53,646 nt of DNA. Origin: Nitrospirota bacterium (GTDB lineage: Bacteria; Nitrospirota; Thermodesulfovibrionia; UBA6902). This document shows positions 1-8,146 of this stretch, one piece after another. Each line of letters starts with the position of its first letter. Position 1 is the first letter of the stretch. A model generated the notes under the pieces. That model ran no database searches and was not told the origin of the DNA. It saw only the letters and a list, made by a program, of their open reading frames with translations. The translations under genes were made by a program, and so were the position numbers. The stretch covers positions 1 to 53,646 of the forward strand of contig JACRPZ010000053.1 in assembly GCA_016222905.1 (NCBI GenBank), given 5' to 3'.

Positions 1-72
1 GCAAGAGTTATACAGATTGAACGCTCAAAAACGATCTCCAAAGAAGAAAAAGGCTGCCTGATGAACTATACC

Positions 73-136
73 TTTTGTATAGATTTTTACATGAGGCAAC
101 GTATATCATTTTGTATCGATTCTTATGTGAGGCAAC
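73..136. repeat. Imperfect direct repeat, two 28-bp units
   Basis: Units at 73-100 and 109-136 match at 24 of 28 positions; both begin ttttgtat and end tgaggcaac. They lie upstream of any gene that I can support. The forward frame here is open from base 1 to 297 but gives a low-complexity acidic tail opposite a real membrane protein, so I do not call it a gene. The first 60 bases could be the end of something cut by the window edge. With only two units, this is not a CRISPR. Confidence 0.5.
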
Positions 137-180
137 AGGGTAATTATTATTTTATTAGTCATTATATTTATCATCTTTAT

Positions 181-681
181 TTATATCCATGCAGTGCTTA
201 TCATAATCTGGAACTTACGGCTTATAATACGGATTGGACGCACTTTAAAGACGAGGAAGAAGAAGATGATGATGAGGATGAATACAATACTGACTGAGTT
301 AAAGTCCAGAAGCGGTTTAAATATTGTGTTTATCTTTTTTATGTATTTGTGGCCTAATATTGCTTTGATTCCCTGCTGTTTTTCAACCGGGGCAAGCCGA
401 ATAGTTTTGGCATCCACATAAGCGCTAATAACCAACCACAACAATGCTAAAATAATTCCGATGATAATTCCAGATGTGATTCCCCAATAAACAATAAAAA
501 ATGAAGCAATTAATGAAGCACCTATTACTCCGGTACTAGTGAACAGAAATATAAAAATTGATTGAATATCTAATTTGCTATTGCAAAGCGAATGGCATCT
601 TGAGCATTCTATTGACGTCCATCGGCTAAGTCTTAAAACCTTATACCATTCAATATAGTTATTACACTTTGGACATTTCAT
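181..681 (-). CDS. Zinc-ribbon membrane protein of unknown function
   Basis: This is a 166-residue protein. The N-terminus has two CxxC knuckles (CPKC at 4-7 and CSRC at about 26-29), which suggests a small zinc ribbon. It is followed by hydrophobic segments at about residues 42-65 and 70-90, which look like a hairpin in the membrane, and another near 130-147. The C-terminus is basic. The ribbon would sit in the cytoplasm. I do not recognise a named family. No clear ribosome binding site precedes the ATG, and the gene stands alone between the window edge and the 5-formyl-THF cyclo-ligase. Cys spacing and membrane segments make it a real gene rather than a chance frame. Confidence 0.6.
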   Translation of the reverse strand: MKCPKCNNYIEWYKVLRLSRWTSIECSRCHSLCNSKLDIQSIFIFLFTSTGVIGASLIASFFIVYWGITSGIIIGIILALLWLVISAYVDAKTIRLAPVEKQQGIKAILGHKYIKKINTIFKPLLDFNSVSIVFILIIIFFFLVFKVRPIRIISRKFQIMISTAWI

Positions 682-843
682 AACTTAATATATACCATTG
701 ATTATATAGTTCTGTATAACACCAAAAGCATAACGGATTAAAAATCATTTTGCAAAGGAATATTGAGAAATCGTCCCTGATTTGTATAGAGCGCTATATT
801 TGTTTAACATTTTGATTTTTCATCTGAATTCAGACATTGAACA

Positions 844-1434
844 TTAATCCTTACAGCGGATCAATCTCTTGTCTGTAACTATCAGATCAACTCTTATGTC
901 ATGCGGTTCTGAGGGGATTTTCTCTGCGATCTGCTCTTCAAAGGCGAGGGCTATTGTTGTTATGCGGCCTTTGGTTTTTGAGAGCCTTTTTGATTTGTGA
1001 CTGAGGAGTTTATCGTAATAGCCTGAACCGTATCCGAGGCGGTTGCCCTTAGGGTCAAAGCCTATTCCCGGAATTATCTCTATATCGATCTCATTCAAAC
1101 TTATGTTCAGCGCTCTGACAGCAACAGGCTCAGGAATGCCCATGTATCCGGGCGAAAGTTCTGAGATGTCATGAACTTCATAGAGCTTCAGTTGTTTGTG
1201 TTCCGTATCAACAACGGGCAGGGCAACTCTTTTATTAAGTTTGAGAGTATTTTGTATCGCCTTTAGTGTCTCTGCTTCAGAGCGGAAGGATGCGTAGAAT
1301 AATATTGTCTTTGCTTCTTTGAAATATTCAAGAGAAAAGAGCCTTTTTCTGATCGCGCTATCTTTAATTTTCTTATTCTCTTTTGTGATGCTGTCCCTTT
1401 TAGCTAACAATAACGCTCTGAGACTCTTCTTCAA
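844..1434 (-). CDS. 5-formyltetrahydrofolate cyclo-ligase
   Basis: This 196-residue enzyme is of normal family length. It would convert 5-formyl-THF plus ATP to 5,10-methenyl-THF, returning a dead-end folate to the C1 pool in the cytoplasm. The N-terminus has the basic helix expected to bind phosphate (LRALLLAKRD). The signature nucleotide/metal segment is near residues 122-145 (GIGFDPKGNRLGYGSGYYD), the best marker of the family. Its ATG overlaps the stop of the upstream CooC-like gene by four bases (ATGA), so the two are translationally coupled. Together with fhs at 8.1 kb, this supports an active folate C1 pathway. The family assignment is firm. Confidence 0.93.
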   Translation of the reverse strand: MKKSLRALLLAKRDSITKENKKIKDSAIRKRLFSLEYFKEAKTILFYASFRSEAETLKAIQNTLKLNKRVALPVVDTEHKQLKLYEVHDISELSPGYMGIPEPVAVRALNISLNEIDIEIIPGIGFDPKGNRLGYGSGYYDKLLSHKSKRLSKTKGRITTIALAFEEQIAEKIPSEPHDIRVDLIVTDKRLIRCKD

Positions 1435-2204
1435 ATAATTTCCTCCAGCCTCTTCTTGATTTCCTTTGCTTCTTCAACCGCTTTTAGGGATGCCGCGTAA
1501 GACGGAAGCCCCTTAATGTCAGCTTCCATTATCTCATCATTGAAACTCATAGCGCCTATAAACTCAATATCACCGATGGCCTTTTTTATAAAGAGTATAT
1601 CATCATTGTTTCTTATCTTATTGGCTGAGACGAAGACCTTCTTTACTCCAAGTTCTTCTGCAAGTTTCTTCACAGTAAGCGCTGTCTGAATGCTTCTCTG
1701 GCCGGGCTCAACAACGATGATAAAGGCGTCAACGCCTTCCGTGGTTCCCCTCGTGAGGTGCTCTATGCCCGCCTCCATGTCTACGATCACAACCTCTTCT
1801 CTCTCGACGATAAGATGCTTCAGCAGCCTTTTCAGAAGGGCGTTCTCCGGGCAGTAGCATCCTGAGGAGGCTGTCTTGGATTTGCCCATTATCAGGAGGG
1901 TGATGCCGTCAATTTTACATCCGAATCCCTCAGGTATATCGTCAACTTTAGGGTTGAGCTTGAATACCCCTCCGATAGTGCCTGCCTTTGCGCCTGTCCT
2001 CTCTTCTATCAATTCAGGTATCTCCGCTATAGGACGTAACTTTTCAAGCTTCTCTTTTGATACGCCCAAGGCAGCGGCAAGGTTTGCGTCAGGGTCTGCA
2101 TCTACAGCTATAACTTTTTTTCCTTCCAAGGCATATAGATGACTCAACAGGGCTGACAATGTTGTTTTGCCCACTCCGCCTTTTCCTGTTATCGCTATCT
2201 TCAT
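1431..2204 (-). CDS. cooC: CooC-type nickel-insertion ATPase (CO dehydrogenase maturation)
   Basis: This is a 257-residue SIMIBI/MinD-like P-loop ATPase of the kind that helps insert nickel into carbon monoxide dehydrogenase. It has a deviant Walker A (GKGGVGKTT at residues 7-15), a switch region with VDADPDAN at about 37-44, and a CxC pair in SGCYCPEN that matches the metal-binding CxC of CooC. A further in-frame start exists at 2288, but that would add 28 residues unlike the family and run into the preceding receptor gene. The ATG at 2204 puts the Walker motif at the proper place. The gene lies 10 bases after a chemoreceptor gene and overlaps the cyclo-ligase gene. No CODH gene is visible in the window, so the client is inferred. 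Confidence 0.85.
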   Translation of the reverse strand: MKIAITGKGGVGKTTLSALLSHLYALEGKKVIAVDADPDANLAAALGVSKEKLEKLRPIAEIPELIEERTGAKAGTIGGVFKLNPKVDDIPEGFGCKIDGITLLIMGKSKTASSGCYCPENALLKRLLKHLIVEREEVVIVDMEAGIEHLTRGTTEGVDAFIIVVEPGQRSIQTALTVKKLAEELGVKKVFVSANKIRNNDDILFIKKAIGDIEFIGAMSFNDEIMEADIKGLPSYAASLKAVEEAKEIKKRLEEII

Positions 2205-2214
2205 AATAATATTT

Positions 2215-4350
2215 TCATTTGAGATCGCCCTGCGCAGGAAGCTTGAATTGTTCCATCTCGGATGAGAGCCTCTTTTCAAGCTCAACAAGGTGTTTTGCCA
2301 TCTTGTCGTGATTATTCATGGTATGGAGGTTGCTGTCTGCAACTTTATTGATGCTATTTAAGGAGCTGACGACATGGGTGATCGCATCGCTCAGGTTATC
2401 AATTGCAGACATTATATTTTCTGAAAAGTTATGCGTATCGCTGATAGTCTTGGAAATGATCTCGCTGCCCTTTGATTGCTCCATCATGCTGTGCTTTAAC
2501 TTCTCGGCAATATCCCTGATTTCCTCCACAGACGTTATTATCAGATCGCTCCCTTTCTTCTGCTCATCCGCTCCTTTATTTATGTTGATAACCTGCTCGG
2601 TATTCTTTAACACGATTTTCGAAATTTCAGCGCACCATGATACCTGTTTTTCCACGGCATCGGAGATATCGCCGGCCATCTTCGCAGAACTGGAGGAAAT
2701 GGTTTCGATTTCCTTAAGGACGTCTTCAGCTCGTATCGCAGACTCAATGCTTAGATCAGCGCCGGCCACAATATCATCCATCATAGTTACGGCTTCCTGG
2801 ACCTCATTCTGCACCGACTGAATTACACTCCCGATCTGTTTCACATGTTCGGTTGTGGTGGTTGAGAGTGTTCTGACCTCCTCGGCGATAACTGAAAAGC
2901 TTTGACCGTGTTCGCCTGCCTGAGATGATATAATGGCCGCATTGATTGAAAGCAGGTTTGTCCGGTCTGCCAGGTCGCGTATTATGTCCAGTATCTGGCC
3001 TACGCTGGCAGACTTTGTCCCCAATGACTGAATGACCCGGCTGTAATTATCTACGAGCGACTTATTTTTTCTGTTTATCTCGATCATCTTTTTGAGAGAT
3101 GAAGTCCCGGCATCTTTTGCTTTTCGGGAAACTTCTTCAGCAAATCTTTTTGATTCCTTGGCGCGGACGCCGACATTTGTAATGGAATTGTTAAGGTCCC
3201 TTGTGCCGACATTTGCCTGCTGGGATGAGGAAGATAGCGAATTAAGAAAATCAAGAGTATTGCCCATGTTTTCATTGATCTGTATAAGGGACGAGGTCAT
3301 CCGTTCAACTTCATCGAACATCTTTTCAATAAAATCCGATATCTCCTTGATTGACGCGGCCATTTCATGAGTAGAGGATGTTGATCCTTCCAAAGAGATC
3401 GTCAATTTTTTCACCTTAGAGTTGATGGAATGAAGCACATCATTCATTTCGCTGACTGATAATGTTACTATGTCAATATTGCTGCTCTGATGCCGCGCGC
3501 CGTCGGATATTTCTACGGTATTCCGCTCCAGTTCGCTTGCGGAGGTCTTTATATCAACCGAAGCCTTGCGGATACCACTTACAAGCTGCCTGAGGTTCTT
3601 GACCATAGTAGAAATGCTCGCTATGAGCGGCCCCATCTCAGGATCATTTGATTCTTTAATATCCTGTCTGAGGTCGCCGGCTGCAACTTCTCTTGAAACT
3701 ACAACGAGATCTTCTATCGGTTTTGTAAGAGTTTTCTGAAGCAGGAAAGCGACAGCAATGGCTGACAGGACACCTGCAATGCCTATTATTATGCTCAGCG
3801 TCATGGCTGTCTTGCCCTGTTTTAATATGGCTGTCTGCAGCAGGCTTATACTGTTCCGGTAGTTGTTCTTCAGGGTGCTGATTGTTGCATTAGTGTCATT
3901 CTCAATATCTATGAGCGTCCTTTCCCATGAGCGGGCGCCTTCGCCGGTCTTCCGTATAAGAATTTCCTGATGGTAGGCCATCATCCCGACCTTGTATTCT
4001 TTTAACTTCTTCGTGAAATTTTGCATCAATTCCGAGTTTTCTTCAGGTTCAATTGAAGGGGTCAGCTGCTCTGAATTATCGAGCATGATGTTAATGTCTT
4101 TTATAAGAGGGGTTACGTCGGTCTTCTCTTCTATCACGAACGAAGAGAGATCTCTGCGGAGTTCGATAAAGTCCGTCAAAAGCGCGTCAATAGTCTGGAG
4201 CTGCGCTCTGCGAGTCTCGATTGTATTAAGTCGGCCTTCAATATAAGAGATGTGAGAGATCCACAGGATACTGATCAGGGCGATAATGCCGACCAGTATC
4301 CCGAATCCTATATAGCGTATCCTGCGGATTGATAGCGATTGAAACCTCAT
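2215..4350 (-). CDS. Methyl-accepting chemotaxis protein
   Basis: This 711-residue receptor has membrane segments at about residues 14-34 and 182-204, enclosing a periplasmic sensor of about 145 residues that is helical and probably a four-helix bundle. A HAMP domain follows (about 205-257) and then a long signalling coiled coil. The hairpin tip near residues 460-490 reads DRTNLLSINAAI followed by SSQAGEHGQSF. This is a variant of the usual AARAGEXGRGF tip and resembles the tips of the two receptors at 34.5 and 37.4 kb. The stop is 10 bases before cooC, and the start is 8 bases after the haem-binding protein gene. This makes a mixed operon in which the periplasmic protein might deliver the signal; that link is inference. 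Confidence 0.92.
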   Translation of the reverse strand: MRFQSLSIRRIRYIGFGILVGIIALISILWISHISYIEGRLNTIETRRAQLQTIDALLTDFIELRRDLSSFVIEEKTDVTPLIKDINIMLDNSEQLTPSIEPEENSELMQNFTKKLKEYKVGMMAYHQEILIRKTGEGARSWERTLIDIENDTNATISTLKNNYRNSISLLQTAILKQGKTAMTLSIIIGIAGVLSAIAVAFLLQKTLTKPIEDLVVVSREVAAGDLRQDIKESNDPEMGPLIASISTMVKNLRQLVSGIRKASVDIKTSASELERNTVEISDGARHQSSNIDIVTLSVSEMNDVLHSINSKVKKLTISLEGSTSSTHEMAASIKEISDFIEKMFDEVERMTSSLIQINENMGNTLDFLNSLSSSSQQANVGTRDLNNSITNVGVRAKESKRFAEEVSRKAKDAGTSSLKKMIEINRKNKSLVDNYSRVIQSLGTKSASVGQILDIIRDLADRTNLLSINAAIISSQAGEHGQSFSVIAEEVRTLSTTTTEHVKQIGSVIQSVQNEVQEAVTMMDDIVAGADLSIESAIRAEDVLKEIETISSSSAKMAGDISDAVEKQVSWCAEISKIVLKNTEQVININKGADEQKKGSDLIITSVEEIRDIAEKLKHSMMEQSKGSEIISKTISDTHNFSENIMSAIDNLSDAITHVVSSLNSINKVADSNLHTMNNHDKMAKHLVELEKRLSSEMEQFKLPAQGDLK

Positions 4351-4358
4351 AGCTGTTT

Positions 4359-5240
4359 TTATTTAAATACGAGGTAGAGATTCTCTGAAATTCTTCCCTG
4401 CCCGTACCAGTGCGGAGCTGTTTTATCAATAGGTTCACCGTACAGCCCGGCAATTGATATGCCAAAGAGATATTTCTTCCCGGAGGAAGGGGAAAACTGA
4501 ATGTCATCCGTATGACCGGTATTAAGCTTTCTTGCAAATTCAATGGTCCAGAAACCTGCTTTCCACAATCCTTTTGCTTTGATATCAGCCCGGCTGCCTG
4601 TTGGTGTAACGGAAATATGCTGGTCTACTACATCGCCCTCATAATCTGTTAATAGCCTCTTCTTCTCTGATGCCTCTCCCTCATCGCCGTTTCGTGTAAG
4701 GTACCGTTTTTTATTGCTCTTGCTTATTACATCTTGCGCCTTTTTGCCGGAGGTGGAAGCAAGCGTGTGAAGTTTGTCATCCGCATAGCCTGAGGGATCT
4801 GAGCGGTTGGCTTTCCAATACCATACATCGGATGTGTATGTGTCATCAGAGAACTCCGAGAGGTCAACCTCTTTGCTCTCCATATTCCAATTGAAGTTGA
4901 ATGTATCTTCCCTTTGAGGCCCCATCGAATATGCCTTAAGTCCCTTGTCCCAAACCCAGGGCTTTTGAAGCCTGTCCTCGGTTTTATCCGGATATGTCAC
5001 GAGAAAGTAAATCTGTTCATCGGTGTAAAGAGCCTTCAGGGTCACATCTCCGCCGGTCCTGACGTCCTTGACGGTAACGGCGTTTGCGAACTTCCAGACG
5101 CTGTCTGACGCGGCACCGTCTATAACTGGAGGGGAGGTGACTTTGACTGCAGTGATGGTTTGGGCAGACATGGCCCTCCCCGTGATAATAAGTATAGATA
5201 CAAAGACTGAGAAGACAGACAGAAGAAAATATTTCTTCAT
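4359..5240 (-). CDS. Exported EB_dh/DOMON-type haem-binding protein
   Basis: This 293-residue protein has a signal peptide (hydrophobic 5-21, cleavage near AMSA/Q at 23-26). The mature part opens with VTSPPVIDGAASDSVWKFA, a typical start of the ethylbenzene-dehydrogenase gamma-subunit-like haem b domain. Later features include a beta-rich core and FWTIEFARKL. Family members are periplasmic haem b electron-transfer subunits or related sensory/binding domains. There is no CxxCH, so no covalent haem is expected. A strong ribosome binding site (aaggaggt) precedes the ATG. No molybdopterin catalytic subunit is nearby. Its gene is followed after 8 bases by a chemoreceptor gene, so a sensory rather than respiratory role is possible, but unproven. 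Confidence 0.78.
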   Translation of the reverse strand: MKKYFLLSVFSVFVSILIITGRAMSAQTITAVKVTSPPVIDGAASDSVWKFANAVTVKDVRTGGDVTLKALYTDEQIYFLVTYPDKTEDRLQKPWVWDKGLKAYSMGPQREDTFNFNWNMESKEVDLSEFSDDTYTSDVWYWKANRSDPSGYADDKLHTLASTSGKKAQDVISKSNKKRYLTRNGDEGEASEKKRLLTDYEGDVVDQHISVTPTGSRADIKAKGLWKAGFWTIEFARKLNTGHTDDIQFSPSSGKKYLFGISIAGLYGEPIDKTAPHWYGQGRISENLYLVFK

Positions 5241-5347
5241 TTTAATACCTCCTTAAAGGTTGGATTTATTAACTCTGATGATGAGTTTAGTATAGTATTT
5301 TTTTAGGGAGATTGCATCTAAAATAATTGCGGAATAATTGCGGAAGG

Positions 5348-6172
5348 TTATCTGATATTTGAGAGGAGCGCTTTACGCATCAGATCTACCGGAGGCTTGA
5401 ACCCTGTCCAGAGCTCAAACGCCAAAACCCCCTGCCATAGAAGCATGCCTAAGCCATCGAGGGTTACGGCGCCTCTGTTATCAGCCTCTTGCAGGAGCTT
5501 TGTCTTTTTATATATGAGATCGCATACAACTGTATCGGGTGTGATGAAATCAGGATTTAATGGCAGGGGATCCTCCTGCTTGAGTCCAAGAGGGGTAGCG
5601 TTGATTATAATATTAGGCGTTCCGATATCTTTTGTGTCATCAAGCCGAAAGACATTATTCCTGATTTTTTTAAGGTCGCTTATCAGCCTCTCAGCCTTTG
5701 GCTTGTCAACGTCATACAAAAAAAGCTTTGAAGCCTTTTCACTGAGATAATAACTTATAGCCCTTGATGCGCCGCCTGCGCCGATCACCAGGATCTCTTT
5801 ATTGTCAAGCAGCACTCCTTTTTCTGTCAGGGAGCTGATAAAGCCTCTGCCGTCAGTGTTATGCCCTGTTAATGTCCCTTCATTATTAACGACAGTATTA
5901 ACAGCTCCGATGAATGACGCCTCTTCACTGACCCGGTCAAGAAGCGGTATGACTTTTTCCTTATGAGGGATGGTTATGTTTACGCCGATAAGGTTCAAGG
6001 CCCTTACAGCGCGGACAGCGTTCGGAAGTTCCTCAGGAGAGACATTGAATGGTACATAGCAAATATCAAGGCCGAGGGACTTGAACGCTGCATTATGCAT
6101 TGCAGGCGACAGGGTATGCTCGACAGGATATCCGAATAAGCCGGTTATTTTAGTCTTTCCACTTACATCCAT
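5348..6172 (-). CDS. aroE: Shikimate dehydrogenase
   Basis: This 274-residue enzyme reduces 3-dehydroshikimate to shikimate with NADPH in aromatic amino acid synthesis. The substrate-binding N-terminus is clear (GYPVEHTLSPAMHNAAF near 15-31; catalytic Lys in NITIPHKE near 64-71). The NADP-binding Rossmann motif GAGGASRAI lies near 132-140, and the C-terminal GMLLWQGVLAFELWTG is typical. Length is normal. It begins inside the last 23 bases of the upstream radical SAM gene, which suggests coupled translation. The pgsA-DUF512-aroE order looks like a housekeeping operon of unrelated functions. Confidence 0.95.
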   Translation of the reverse strand: MDVSGKTKITGLFGYPVEHTLSPAMHNAAFKSLGLDICYVPFNVSPEELPNAVRAVRALNLIGVNITIPHKEKVIPLLDRVSEEASFIGAVNTVVNNEGTLTGHNTDGRGFISSLTEKGVLLDNKEILVIGAGGASRAISYYLSEKASKLFLYDVDKPKAERLISDLKKIRNNVFRLDDTKDIGTPNIIINATPLGLKQEDPLPLNPDFITPDTVVCDLIYKKTKLLQEADNRGAVTLDGLGMLLWQGVLAFELWTGFKPPVDLMRKALLSNIR

Positions 6173-7451
6173 GTGTTGCTCCTTTCAGCAAGCCTTCAGG
6201 GATTGATTCAATAGTCAGAACTTTCATGCCGAGACTCTCTTCAATATCCTGAAGAGTGACATTATCAAGAAATAAATTTGAGCTCTCCTTTAAAGCAACG
6301 TCGGGTACGAGCAGGCAGTCAGCTTTTGTCCTGCCCACGATCGTTTTTAAAATGTCCTTTCCGGTAAGCAGTCCGGCTACAGTGACGGTCTTACCGAAAA
6401 AACTGTTCTCGACTTCAAAGAGGTCCACGTTCAAGCCCTCTATTTTATTAAGCCTTTCAACGAATTCTTTAAGAAAAGGCATGAATGATGTTCCTGTAAA
6501 GGTCGCCACCGCAGCGGGCGGATCAATCTTTCCTGGAAGCTTGAGCTTCTTTGCCTGATTAATAAAGAGCGGAGTCAGCCCGACGCCGTTTTCAAGCTGA
6601 GGCAGATCTCCGTATGTCTTGAGCGGAGGGAAGGGGAGCCCGGCCTTTATGTAAAATTCATCCGCAAGATAGACCAGCGGATCGCCGTGTCTCCGCTTCA
6701 GCCTGCTCTGGATTTTGTGCACCTCGTCAATGATCTTTATCGCATCGTCTTTTTCTACAGGTTTAACGCTGCCCTTTTTGTATTTTGTCAGCCCTACAGG
6801 TACGACAGCGATGGATGCAATATATGGATAGAACTTCTCAAGGTCTTTAATAGTTTTGGAAAGCTCCTCTCCGTCATTTAAACCGGGACATATTACTATC
6901 TGTGTGTGAAGCTTGATCTTTTTAGATGCAAACTCGGAAATCTCTTTTAAAATATCAGGGGCTTTTTGGTTGCCTAACATCTTCCTTCTCAAGCTGTCGT
7001 TGGTCGTATGTACTGAGATATAAAGCGGGCTGAGTCTCTGCCCGAAGATCCGTTTTTTATCGTCCGATGAAAGGTTTGTGAGGGTAATGTAATTGCCGTA
7101 CAGGAAAGAGGAGCGGTAATCGTCATCTCTTAAGTAGAGTGTCTTGCGCATCTTCTGAGGAAGCTGCTTTACAAAACAGAAGACGCACTTGTTCTTGCAG
7201 GACTTGACTCTAAAGGGTTTGATCTTAATTCCAAGGTCGGTCCGCTCCCTCAGATTTCTCTTTATCTTTATAGAATGTATCTCACCTTCGCGCTGTATTT
7301 TGAAGTTGAGGACATTGTCTTTCAGATAGTACATGTAATCAATAACATCCTTGACAGGATAGCCGTTCATCTCGACAATGACATCACCCTTTTGAAAGCC
7401 TGTCTCGTGAGCAATGCTGTTTTCAGTAATTTGGCTGATGGTAGCGTTCAT
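6150..7451 (-). CDS. DUF512 radical SAM protein with N-terminal PDZ-like domain
   Basis: This 433-residue protein has three recognisable parts: a PDZ-like segment (residues 1-60, GFQKGDVIVEMNGYPV), a Cys cluster KSCKNKCVFCFVKQLP near 83-98 that matches the CxxxCxxC iron-sulphur ligands of the family, and the C-terminal DUF512 region with TGTSFMPFL and KTVTVAGLLTGKD. Family members are conserved in many anaerobes. The reaction is unknown. The start ATG at 7451 gives the standard N-terminus (MNATISQITENSIA). It follows pgsA by seven bases and overlaps aroE. Assignment to the family is confident, but function is open. Confidence 0.9.
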   Translation of the reverse strand: MNATISQITENSIAHETGFQKGDVIVEMNGYPVKDVIDYMYYLKDNVLNFKIQREGEIHSIKIKRNLRERTDLGIKIKPFRVKSCKNKCVFCFVKQLPQKMRKTLYLRDDDYRSSFLYGNYITLTNLSSDDKKRIFGQRLSPLYISVHTTNDSLRRKMLGNQKAPDILKEISEFASKKIKLHTQIVICPGLNDGEELSKTIKDLEKFYPYIASIAVVPVGLTKYKKGSVKPVEKDDAIKIIDEVHKIQSRLKRRHGDPLVYLADEFYIKAGLPFPPLKTYGDLPQLENGVGLTPLFINQAKKLKLPGKIDPPAAVATFTGTSFMPFLKEFVERLNKIEGLNVDLFEVENSFFGKTVTVAGLLTGKDILKTIVGRTKADCLLVPDVALKESSNLFLDNVTLQDIEESLGMKVLTIESIPEGLLKGATHGCKWKD

Positions 7452-7458
7452 ATAGTTT

Positions 7459-8004
7459 TTAAGCGTTTTCCGAATGGGCGAGCTTCATGCCCCTGAATAC
7501 ATACTGAAGCCCTGATACAGCGCATAGAAATGCGGTCAGCATATATAGCGGCACTGGAATAATAAATTCATTCTTAATATTTATTGCGATAAGAGCAATT
7601 CCGATCAGTAAGAACTGAGCTGCGTTTGAAGCCTTTCCGAATATGGTAGGCTCGATCTTCGGGCTATGACCAAGAAAATAGAGGATCAGGCATCCGGTTA
7701 TTACTATTAAGTCCCTGCTTATCACAACAATGGTTATCCATGCAGGAACAATCCCGTATATGCTCATTAAGACAAAAGATGTGACAAGGGTGAATTTGTC
7801 CGCAATAGGGTCGAGCACGCTTCCAAGGGCAGTTGTCTGGCTGGTAAGCCGCGCAGCAAGCCCGTCGAGTATGTCTGTGATGCCTCCGGCTATAAATATA
7901 ATGAGGGCATAGCCATACCTGCTGTACATAAATGCGGCCACAAAGAAAGGCAGCAGAAGTATCCTCGTTAATGTAAGAATATTAGGAAGATTATTTATTC
8001 TCAA
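7459..8004 (-). CDS. pgsA: CDP-diacylglycerol-glycerol-3-phosphate 3-phosphatidyltransferase
   Basis: This 181-residue integral membrane enzyme makes phosphatidylglycerol phosphate from CDP-diacylglycerol and glycerol 3-phosphate. The N-terminus (NLPNILTLTRILLLPFF) is characteristic of PgsA. The CDP-alcohol phosphotransferase motif is complete near residues 45-68: DGLAAR, then G, then DPIAD, supplying the metal-binding aspartates. Four or more hydrophobic segments are visible. It is the first gene of the pgsA-DUF512-aroE unit. Within the superfamily, PgsA is favoured over phosphatidylserine or cardiolipin synthases by the N-terminus and length. Confidence 0.92.
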   Translation of the reverse strand: MRINNLPNILTLTRILLLPFFVAAFMYSRYGYALIIFIAGGITDILDGLAARLTSQTTALGSVLDPIADKFTLVTSFVLMSIYGIVPAWITIVVISRDLIVITGCLILYFLGHSPKIEPTIFGKASNAAQFLLIGIALIAINIKNEFIIPVPLYMLTAFLCAVSGLQYVFRGMKLAHSENA

Positions 8005-8085
8005 GCAACGCTCCGGCCAAGCAGGAATTTATCCTTAATCAGTATGATGTTATAGTTTAATTTCTAAAGCGAATCTTTAATAACT

Positions 8086-8120
8086 GAACAACCCCTTCAG
8101 GCGATCCGAAGGGGTTGTTC
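8086..8120 (-). terminator. Hairpin terminator downstream of fhs
   Basis: A perfect 13-bp inverted repeat (gaacaaccccttc at 8086-8098 and its complement at 8108-8120) has a 9-base loop. It lies 26 bases beyond the fhs stop and before the pgsA start. The run after the stem on the minus strand is AT-rich but not a clean U tract, so it may also stabilise the transcript end. Confidence 0.6.
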
Positions 8121-8146
8121 CAAGCTTATATATCTTTCCTGTTAAT

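Noticed and set aside
73-136. CRISPR array
   Set aside because: Only two imperfect units with an 8-base gap and no cas genes in the window.
1-297. Forward open frame from the left edge
   Set aside because: It has an odd composition with an acidic tail (DEEEEDDDEDE) that is the complement of a real minus-strand membrane protein; it resembles no family that I know. The first 20 codons might belong to a cut gene, but evidence is too thin.
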